Source: Planctomycetota bacterium
Lineage (GTDB): Bacteria; Planctomycetota; Planctomycetia; Pirellulales; Pirellulaceae
Direction: 5' to 3'
NCBI GenBank assembly: GCA_019347795.1
Contig: JAHWKS010000069.1
Span: 1-11,925 of the forward strand
DNA length: 11,925 bases
Shown one piece after another: positions 7,527-11,925 of the stretch. How positions within the stretch are numbered: position 1 is the first letter of the stretch; each line of letters opens with the position of its first letter. The position numbers and the translations under genes are program-made. The notes below the pieces were generated by a model, which saw nothing but the letters and a program-made list of their open reading frames with translations, did not search any database and was not told the origin of the DNA.

Positions 7527-7878
7527 TCACTCGCCAGGCGAAGCATGGGTTAGGTCCTTCCGGGCAAGCAGTTTATCGCGCAACTCGACGCGGCTGGGCT
7601 GCTTCGCCTCGATCTCCTGCCGCAACTTCTCCGCCTCCTGTCGGCGGGTGTGAATGTACTGGTCAACCTCGTTCCGATGCCGCAGGTAATAGGCGATGGC
7701 GCCATACACGTCCGCCAGGTTGAGCGTCGGGGTAGCCCTGAGCGATGGCTTCCGGCTCGGCCCCATTAGTGAACTCCCGAATCACAACGTCGAGCAACAC
7801 CTGCGAATCTCCCACGCGGACGACGCCGTATTCGTCAACGCGCAGAGGCATTGGGTCGGTTTGGATGGTCAGGGGCAT
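7527..7878 (-). pseudogene. DUF433 antitoxin-type gene, broken by one extra base
   Basis: Residues 1-50 read in one frame from ATG 7878 ('VVRVGDSQVLLDVVIREF', then 'GAEPEAIAQGYP'). The rest, 'TLNLADVYGAIAYYLRHR' to the stop at 7527, reads in the next frame. Removing one base from the run of four C (GGGG on the plus strand, 7729-7732) restores a 116-aa protein of normal DUF433 length. Its N-terminal part has the DUF433 winged-helix pattern (G-A-x-P-E-x-I-A-x-x-Y-P-x-L-x-L-A-D-V-Y), followed by a charged helix. DUF433 proteins usually act as the antitoxin next to a PIN-like DUF5615 toxin. GAGG 7 nt before ATG 7878 is a good ribosome-binding site. Family assignment is firm. Whether the lesion is a mutation, a sequencing error or programmed +1 frameshifting cannot be told here. 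Confidence 0.85.
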
Positions 7879-7929
7879 GATGTCGCCTCATTTCGATTGT
7901 GTTGACATAGGCCTTTTAGCACAGAAGTC

Positions 7930-8045
7930 CTTCCCCGTCCCGCTGGGACGCCCGAGCGGTACCGGGGCCCAGACCGCGGCTGCAGTCCTGTACGACGAAC
8001 GCACGCCATGTCGCCGGCGTTTCCATCGACCCTACGGGCCTCCTG
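7930..8045. repeat. Degenerate REP-like sequence
   Basis: This GC-rich non-coding stretch carries GTCCC-GCT-GGGAC (7937-7949), the same hairpin type as at 7251 and 7396, and a decayed version, GACCC-TAC-GGGCC (8028-8040), at its other end. It fills the space between the two divergent DUF433 remnants. No gene is supported in 7879-8125. Confidence 0.45.
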
Positions 8046-8113
8046 CATCGCTTTCTCTGGCTCCGGGCGGCGGCGATTCGATTCTTCCTTGTACGCGCAA
8101 AGCATTCATCGAG

Positions 8114-8119
8114 TAGAAT
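8114..8119 (+). promoter_or_regulatory. Candidate -10 box of the second DUF433 gene
   Basis: TAGAAT matches the -10 consensus at 5 of 6 positions and ends 6 nt before the ATG at 8126, so the transcript would be leaderless or nearly so. The nearest -35-like hexamer, TTGTAC (8089-8094), matches at only 3 of 6 positions and is 19 nt away. No Shine-Dalgarno sequence precedes the ATG, which fits a leaderless start, but the evidence is thin. Confidence 0.25.
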
Positions 8120-8125
8120 GCGGTT

Positions 8126-8456
8126 ATGACTACGCTCGAACGAGCCAGGGAATTGCTGACGCAGATGAGCGCGTCGGAGAAAGCGCAGCTCTTGCAGTGG
8201 GTCGTGGTGGATCTGAGCGGCGCCGTGCCGGGCGTCGAATCGCGCGACGGCGTCTGCGGAGGCGATCCCTGCATCGCGGGAAACACGCATTCCGGTGTGG
8301 CTCTTGGAGCAGGCGAGACGCCATGGCTTGACGGCGGCGGAGTTGCTCGCGACCTACCCCACGCTGCACGCGCGCGACTTGGCGGACGCCTGGGCCTTCG
8401 TGCAGGCGTTTCCTGACGAGATCAAACGGCAAATCCGCGAGAACGAGGAAGCGTAG
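8126..8456 (+). pseudogene. Second DUF433 antitoxin-type gene, broken by one extra base
   Basis: The first 52 residues read from ATG 8126 ('MTTLERARELLTQMSASEKA', later 'GVCGGDPCIAG'). The remainder reads in the +1 frame: 'TRIPVWLLEQAR', 'GLTAAELLATYPTLHARDLA' and 'DEIKRQIRENEEA' to a TAG at 8454-8456. One extra A in the AAA at 8281-8283 accounts for the break, and without it the protein has 109 aa. The pattern G-V-C-G-G-x-P-C-I-x-x-T-R-I-P-V-W followed by Y-P-T-L is the hallmark of DUF433 antitoxins with an extra N-terminal helix. A DUF5615 toxin start follows 2 nt later, the usual operon order. It differs in subtype from the 7527-7878 remnant, so the two are not a recent duplication. Confidence 0.88.
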
Positions 8457-8458
8457 CC

Positions 8459-8512
8459 GTGGCTCGGCTCTACGGGAATGAAAACTTTCCGCTCCCCGCC
8501 GTCGAGCGCCTG
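8459..8512 (+). pseudogene. DUF5615 PIN-like toxin gene, first 18 codons only
   Basis: From GTG 8459 the frame reads 'VARLYGNENFPLPAVERL', the typical N-terminus of DUF5615 (Mut7-C-like PIN fold) toxins, including the acidic 'NEN' motif. Family members run about 110-120 aa. Here similarity ends at 8512, and the frame continues into sequence antisense to the lipoprotein gene, whose stop codon is at 8517-8519. The toxin is thus cut off by a deletion or rearrangement junction near 8513 and cannot be functional. Spacing of 2 nt to the DUF433 stop is normal for this toxin-antitoxin type. Confidence 0.75.
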
Positions 8513-8516
8513 CCCG

Positions 8517-8762
8517 CTATTCCACGTCTTCCTCGAATTCCTGCTCGAACCGGTTGGCGAGCCGGGCGACGGACTCCATTTTGCGGTCGATTTCGTCGAG
8601 CTCCTCGTTCATTTCCGCCATCCGCCCGTCGAGCCGGTCGAACTTCCGGTTCATGCCGCCGAGCTGAACGAGCATCATGTCCAGCCGCCTGGTGAAGGCG
8701 CAGCCGCCGCAGACGCTGCACGCCAGGAGCGCCGCCAGAAACCAACGCGTCCTACGTTGCAT
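8517..8762 (-). CDS. Small coiled-coil lipoprotein-like protein
   Basis: An 81-aa protein. Two or three basic residues and a hydrophobic stretch (7-17) lead to Cys residues at 15, 18 and 21. C21 after 'VCGG' is the likely lipidation site, though Cys at the -3 position is unusual for a lipobox. Residues 27-78 ('LVQLGGMNRKFDRLDGRMAE' onward) form an uninterrupted amphipathic helix with heptad-like Leu/Met/Phe spacing, that is, a coiled coil. It may be an envelope-anchored structural protein; no known family was recognised. ATG 8762 has GGAGGAGGA 7 nt upstream, which favours it over an in-frame ATG 11 codons earlier. Its 3' end abuts the truncated toxin gene. Confidence 0.75.
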   Translation of the reverse strand: MQRRTRWFLAALLACSVCGGCAFTRRLDMMLVQLGGMNRKFDRLDGRMAEMNEELDEIDRKMESVARLANRFEQEFEEDVE

Positions 8763-8830
8763 GGGTGGATCCTCCTCCAGCAGGGCAAGATGCAACCATC
8801 ATCGGCCGGCGAGCTGCGCGAGGTTTCCCG

Positions 8831-8848
8831 CCGGCGCCGGGGCGCCGG
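8831..8848. repeat. GC-rich palindrome in the intergenic gap
   Basis: CCGGCGCC-GG-GGCGCCGG is a perfect 8-bp inverted repeat. It lies between the end of the membrane-protein operon (8933) and the start of the lipoprotein gene (8762). No T-run follows on either strand, so it is not a clear intrinsic terminator. The rest of the 8763-8932 gap shows nothing else recognisable. Confidence 0.4.
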
Positions 8849-8932
8849 TCGTGAGGGAGATCCCGCTTCTAGCGGCGGGCGCGGTTGGGGAGCGGCGGTC
8901 GAGATTGCCCGGGTCGCGCGGGGCGGCCGTAA

Positions 8933-9742
8933 TCAAGGAGTCGCGGCGGCCAGACGCAGCCATGGCTGTCCGGCCAGCGCGTGAAAGAACGCGGCCGAAG
9001 TGAGGATGATGTAGGCGGCGGCCAGGCTGCTCCACCACGCCAGGCGTCGCCGCGGCGCTAGCGAATTGCCCCAGTGCTCCAGCAGGAACGCCGTCAGCGG
9101 GAAGATTTGCAAGGCGTGCATCCCCAGGAAATGGGCGATCCGCAGATCGCCCGCCGCCGTGCTCCAGCCCGTGATCGGCGCGCCCGGTCCGCCGTCGGGA
9201 GCGCCGACGGTGTGGGCGCCAAGGACGAGCATCGCCTCGCCGGGAATCAATCCCGCCAGGAACACCAGCAATCCCAGGCGAACCGCCGCAAGCCGCAGCG
9301 GGGAGAGCGTCTCGCTCGGCCGGAGCAAAAGCACCAACAGCCAGACGGCCAGCAGCGCCTGGACATGAATGCCGACGCCCACCGCATTAAACAACGCGGC
9401 GTCAAGCAGGGTCGCTTCGTTGAAGTGCGAGCGCACGCCGCGCGCGGCCTGAAGCGTAATCCAGACTCCCTCATAGGGCAGGATCACCACCGTCAGCCAG
9501 GCGATGGTCCGCTTCGCCCAAAGGGGTCCAGAGGCATGCGACAGCATCCAGGCGAGCGTCCACAAATAGACGCTGAACGCCAAACTGAATTTGAGCGGCT
9601 TCATCCACAGGTCCTCTCCCAGCAGCGTGCGCGAGTCGAACGCCGCCAACAGCAGCAGACCGGGAACCGAAACCGCCAGCACCGAGCCGGCAAACGACAA
9701 AGCCGGCTGGTCGCGGTGAATCTTGGCGAAGAATGAGAGCAT
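8933..9742 (-). CDS. Seven-helix integral membrane protein of unknown function
   Basis: A 269-aa, very hydrophobic protein with about seven membrane segments (roughly 18-35, 50-68, 79-98, 112-140, 150-170, 203-222 and 235-257). Notable conserved-looking motifs are 'WMKPLKFSLAFSVYLWTLAW' (46-65), 'RGVRSHFNE' (101-109), 'GIHVQALLAVWLL' (124-136) and 'RIAHFLGMHALQIFPL' (201-216). His residues at 106, 126, 204 and 209 lie in or beside helices and could bind haem or metal, but that is speculation. GGAGG lies 7 nt before ATG 9742, and 19 nt separate it from the ABA4-like gene upstream, so it is the third gene of the operon. No family with a known function was recognised. Confidence 0.85.
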   Translation of the reverse strand: MLSFFAKIHRDQPALSFAGSVLAVSVPGLLLLAAFDSRTLLGEDLWMKPLKFSLAFSVYLWTLAWMLSHASGPLWAKRTIAWLTVVILPYEGVWITLQAARGVRSHFNEATLLDAALFNAVGVGIHVQALLAVWLLVLLLRPSETLSPLRLAAVRLGLLVFLAGLIPGEAMLVLGAHTVGAPDGGPGAPITGWSTAAGDLRIAHFLGMHALQIFPLTAFLLEHWGNSLAPRRRLAWWSSLAAAYIILTSAAFFHALAGQPWLRLAAATP

Positions 9743-9761
9743 TGTACAGCCTCCAGCACGG

Positions 9762-10193
9762 TCACAGGTCGACGCTCATCGCGCGCCGCGCGATCCCGCG
9801 CACCAGGAAGTAAAACGCCAAGCCCAAGGGGCCGAGCATCAGCGTCAACACCAGGCAGGGAACGACCCACCGGCGCCGGATTCCCAACCGCTCGGCGTCG
9901 CGCGTCTGCCAGGCGCCGATGAACAAATCGAAGGCCAGGTAATGAATCCACCCGGCCAGCAGGACCCAGCGGTTCTCAAACAACCGCGCCACGCTTTCCA
10001 GCGAGCCGAAACCGGCCCGCAGGCTTTCCAGGTTCGCGACGATCAGGATCCCATAAGCAACGCACAACGCGCCGGGGATCGCCACGGGACACGCCAGGCG
10101 GCTCGCCCAGGGTCGCTGCGGGAGCGCGATCAACAGCGTCCAACCAACCAGCGCCAAGGCATTGGCGGCGACGAACAGGGCTTCAGCGAGCAT
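9762..10193 (-). CDS. ABA4-like (DUF4281) membrane protein
   Basis: A 143-aa protein with about four membrane helices (4-22, 36-53, 76-94, 109-131). 'FENRWVLLAGWIHYLAFDLF' (72-91) and 'VPCLVLTLMLGPLGLAFY' (111-128) are the family signatures of ABA4/DUF4281. In plants ABA4 is needed to make neoxanthin, a carotenoid, in the plastid. Bacterial members are common but mostly uncharacterised, so a carotenoid-related role is only a guess. Its ATG sits inside the 3' end of the upstream gene: the two overlap by 11 nt (ATGCTCGCTGA), which indicates translational coupling. The membrane protein gene follows 19 nt downstream. Confidence 0.85.
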   Translation of the reverse strand: MLAEALFVAANALALVGWTLLIALPQRPWASRLACPVAIPGALCVAYGILIVANLESLRAGFGSLESVARLFENRWVLLAGWIHYLAFDLFIGAWQTRDAERLGIRRRWVVPCLVLTLMLGPLGLAFYFLVRGIARRAMSVDL

Positions 10194-10677
10194 TTTCTTC
10201 CAGATATTTGCAGGCCTCGCGAATGGAATACTCGGCGACCTTGCGGACGGCGAACGATGGCGTCAGACGGTTGTCGAGATCGACCTCGAGCGACAGCCCC
10301 ACGTGCGTCTGCCCGGCCCGATCGCTGAGCGTGATCGTCATCGCCAGATCGGAGATGTCGCCCCGAATGCTTTCCAGGAGTTCAATGCGGTATACGATCT
10401 GTTGATCGCTGCTTGCGGCCGTTTCCTGCACCAGGTAGGCGCAACGTCCCAGCGGCGTTTTGGTTTCCAGGACGTACCGGCCGTCTCCTGGGACCTTGAC
10501 GATTTCCGCATTGGCGGTCTCGAAAAGATTCTCGCGATGCGCCTCGTACCACCGCGCCGCGTCTGCGTACGGCAACGGCGTCATGACGGCGCGCTCCGCC
10601 TTTCCCTGGCCGGCCTGAGCCGAAGCGGCCAGCGCGGCGAGGAGGAACGGCGCGTAGAGCAGGGACTTGAGAACCAT
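10183..10677 (-). CDS. Exported protein of unknown function, possibly SRPBCC-like
   Basis: A 164-aa protein. A Sec signal peptide (1-22, 'FLLAALAASAQA') is followed by a soluble domain of about 140 residues with alternating beta-strand-like segments and a long C-terminal helix ('FAVRKVAEYSIREACKYLEE', 142-161). This layout resembles the SRPBCC/START helix-grip fold, but no diagnostic motif is seen, so the fold is a weak inference. ATG 10677 was chosen because GGAGG lies 8 nt upstream and the signal peptide starts there; earlier in-frame ATGs would place that GGAGG inside the gene. It heads the minus-strand operon and overlaps the ABA4-like gene by 11 nt. No convincing promoter was found in the 260 bp between it and the divergent repeat-protein gene. 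Confidence 0.8.
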   Translation of the reverse strand: MVLKSLLYAPFLLAALAASAQAGQGKAERAVMTPLPYADAARWYEAHRENLFETANAEIVKVPGDGRYVLETKTPLGRCAYLVQETAASSDQQIVYRIELLESIRGDISDLAMTITLSDRAGQTHVGLSLEVDLDNRLTPSFAVRKVAEYSIREACKYLEENAR

Positions 10678-10802
10678 GGGATTCGCCTCCATGGGCGTTT
10701 TGGGGGAGAGAAAGCGAAGCACACCTCACACGCGAGCCTGGCAAGACGACTCGGGTGGGGACATGGTTTGCTAATCGTAATTCCGAGGCGAATGTTACAC
10801 GG

Positions 10803-10845
10803 AAAGCGTGCCGTGGCTCGGCTCTACGTAAATCAACAGCGGCCA
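10803..10845 (+). repeat. Second copy of the DUF5615 toxin start region (remnant)
   Basis: GCCGTGGCTCGGCTCTACG at 10810-10828 is identical to 8456-8474, the junction of the DUF433 stop and the toxin start. Translated from GTG 10813 it reads 'VARLYVNQQRP', against 'VARLYGNENFP' in the other copy (7 of 11 identical). The preceding bases (AAAGCGT-GCC) also resemble GAAGCGTAGCC, with one base missing. Homology ends after about 40 nt. It is either a relic of another toxin-antitoxin module or a short dispersed repeat. Confidence 0.5.
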
Positions 10846-10863
10846 GGTTGGTTGGAAAAACAC

Positions 10864-10892
10864 TTGCTGGTCTGCCACCGTGGGATTAGACT
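10864..10892 (+). promoter_or_regulatory. Weak candidate promoter of the repeat-protein gene
   Basis: TTGCTG (10864-10869) and TAGACT (10887-10892) are spaced by 17 nt, matching consensus at 3 and 4 of 6 positions. They lie about 45 nt before the ATG at 10938. A CCCC-GTG-GGGG hairpin (10897-10907) falls in the predicted leader. The match is weak. Confidence 0.22.
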
Positions 10893-10937
10893 TGCTCCCC
10901 GTGGGGGGTGGCGTCTCTAGCGTTTCAGGTCAGGTCT

Positions 10938-11925
10938 ATGTTCTCTTTCTGTGGCTCGCGTCGCAGATCGTCCGCAACCCCCGCGCGCCGCCGAAGCAGC
11001 GTCTCGCGCCGGCCTCTTCACCCGGAGGGCCTCGAGCCGCGGCGTCTCTTGGCCGCTGATCCGCTTGTCTTCGACTCGGACGATACGGCATGGCGAACCT
11101 CCTGGAACCAAACCTCGGACCAGTGGAGCGAGTTGTTCGCCGAGCTCCGCTCCGATTACCTGCCCGTGGACATCGAAATTGTCGAAGACAACGGGCAACA
11201 GCGGGTCAGCGGAACGTGGATCAAAAACACGGACGGCCGCGGTTGGGCGGCGTGGCGGAATCTTTCCCACGAGGGCTTTTCCGAAAAGTGGAGCGAGTAT
11301 CGGGACCAGGGATATCGGCTGGTCGACCAGGAATCGTACGTGCTGGGGGGCGAACGCCGGTACGCCGGCATCTGGGTTGAGAACACCGAAGGCTACGCGT
11401 GGCTTTCTTACCGCAACCTGACCGCCGCCGAATACCAGAACTTGTTTGACGACCACAAGGACGATTACTTGCCGGTCGATATTGACGTGTACGAGGTGAA
11501 CGGCTCGCTTCGCTACTCGGCGGCGTTTGTCGAAAATGCGACAAATCTGGCGTGGCAAGCCAGGCACGGCCTGAGCGGAGATGAATTTGCGGATCTATTC
11601 AACTCGATGCGCAGCACGCACCGGGTGACCGATATCGAATCGTACGACGACTACGGGCAGCAGCGTTACGCCGTGGTGTGGACCGAAAACGAGAACGGAC
11701 GCGGTTGGGCGTCCCGGCGCGATCTCTCCGAGAAGGGCTTCCGGAACGAGTTCTTTTCTTATCGTGATCGCGGCTACCGGCTGGTGGATATGGAGCGTTA
11801 CCAGTCCGGCGGCAATTGGCGGTACGCGGCGGTTTGGCGCCAGAACGGAGACCGGCTGAATTGGGACCTGCGGAGCGACGTGGATACGCTCGTGATGGAG
11901 CACCGGGACGAGTTCAACGTCCCCG
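10938..11925 (+). CDS. Secreted tandem-repeat (BTRD1-like) protein with LEPRRLLA motif, 3' partial
   Basis: The frame from ATG 10938 stays open for 329 codons to the window end. The N-terminus is strongly basic (Arg/Ser-rich, 8-25) and carries 'GLEPRRLLAADP' (31-42), a motif typical of large secreted Planctomycetota proteins. A half unit is followed by five ~51-residue repeats at 74-125, 126-176, 177-228, 229-279 and 280 onward. Each starts Y-R/L-L/P-V-D and contains R-Y-A/S-x-x-W/F-x-x-N, a Trp about 8 residues later, and a 'YRDQGYRLVD'-type joint. This matches Pfam bacterial tandem repeat domain 1, found in polyglycine-hydrolase-like proteins, often before a beta-lactamase-type serine hydrolase domain. 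The rest of the protein lies outside the window, so catalytic function is unknown. AGG about 8 nt upstream supports the start. Confidence 0.85.
   Translation, partial: MFSFCGSRRRSSATPARRRSSVSRRPLHPEGLEPRRLLAADPLVFDSDDTAWRTSWNQTSDQWSELFAELRSDYLPVDIEIVEDNGQQRVSGTWIKNTDGRGWAAWRNLSHEGFSEKWSEYRDQGYRLVDQESYVLGGERRYAGIWVENTEGYAWLSYRNLTAAEYQNLFDDHKDDYLPVDIDVYEVNGSLRYSAAFVENATNLAWQARHGLSGDEFADLFNSMRSTHRVTDIESYDDYGQQRYAVVWTENENGRGWASRRDLSEKGFRNEFFSYRDRGYRLVDMERYQSGGNWRYAAVWRQNGDRLNWDLRSDVDTLVMEHRDEFNVP

Noticed and set aside
7902..7907. Perfect TTGACA on the plus strand
   Set aside because: No -10-like sequence lies 15-19 nt downstream and no gene starts soon after; most likely chance.
8278..8284. GGGAAAC in the X-XXY-YYZ phase in the second DUF433 gene, resembling a -1 slippery site
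   Set aside because: The downstream coding frame is +1, not -1, so slippage at this heptamer would not restore the DUF433 reading.
7916..8290. Minus-strand frame of 124 codons across the gap between the DUF433 relics
   Set aside because: It crosses repeat-like DNA and runs antisense to the second DUF433 gene; no motif, no ribosome-binding site.
9074..10328. Plus-strand open frames of 201 and 220 codons opposite the ABA4-like operon
   Set aside because: Translations are Gln/Arg/His-rich low-complexity shadows of hydrophobic membrane proteins read on the other strand.

Overview
The window looks like chromosomal DNA of a Planctomycetota bacterium. The reasons are GC-rich coding, an LEPRRLLA motif at the N-terminus of a large secreted repeat protein, a Tat-exported Gfo/Idh/MocA oxidoreductase, a Ser/Thr kinase beside a PP2C phosphatase, and palindromic intergenic repeats of a kind common in that phylum. 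The assignment is an inference from these traits; no rRNA or other phylogenetic marker is present.

Left part (1-7210), intact genes. A B12-binding radical SAM enzyme with a DUF4070-type C-terminus (minus strand) is divergent from a soluble Ser/Thr protein kinase. The kinase is followed after 50 nt by a PP2C-type phosphatase, and together they form a likely reversible phosphorylation pair. Convergent with the phosphatase, only 14 nt away, is the Gfo/Idh/MocA oxidoreductase. Divergent from that is a 689-aa exported protein with a beta-lactamase-like serine hydrolase domain, an acidic linker and a DUF4185/sialidase-like propeller domain.

Middle part (7211-8512), a gene graveyard. About 300 bp of nested palindromes and inverted repeats is followed by two DUF433 (antitoxin-type) genes on opposite strands. 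Each is broken by exactly one extra base but reads perfectly in two frames. The right-hand one is followed 2 nt later by the first 18 codons of a DUF5615 (PIN-like toxin) gene, which stops at a junction 4 bp from the end of the neighbouring gene. The left-hand one may be followed by a five-codon toxin remnant. Another copy of the toxin start lies at 10803-10845.

Right part (8517-11925). A short coiled-coil lipoprotein gene (minus) is followed by a tight three-gene minus-strand operon: exported protein, ABA4-like (DUF4281) membrane protein, and a seven-helix membrane protein of unknown function. The first two overlap by 11 nt. Finally, a plus-strand gene runs off the window; it encodes an exported protein made of ~51-residue tandem repeats resembling bacterial tandem repeat domain 1 (BTRD1). 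No complete mobile element, CRISPR array, tRNA or rRNA was seen.
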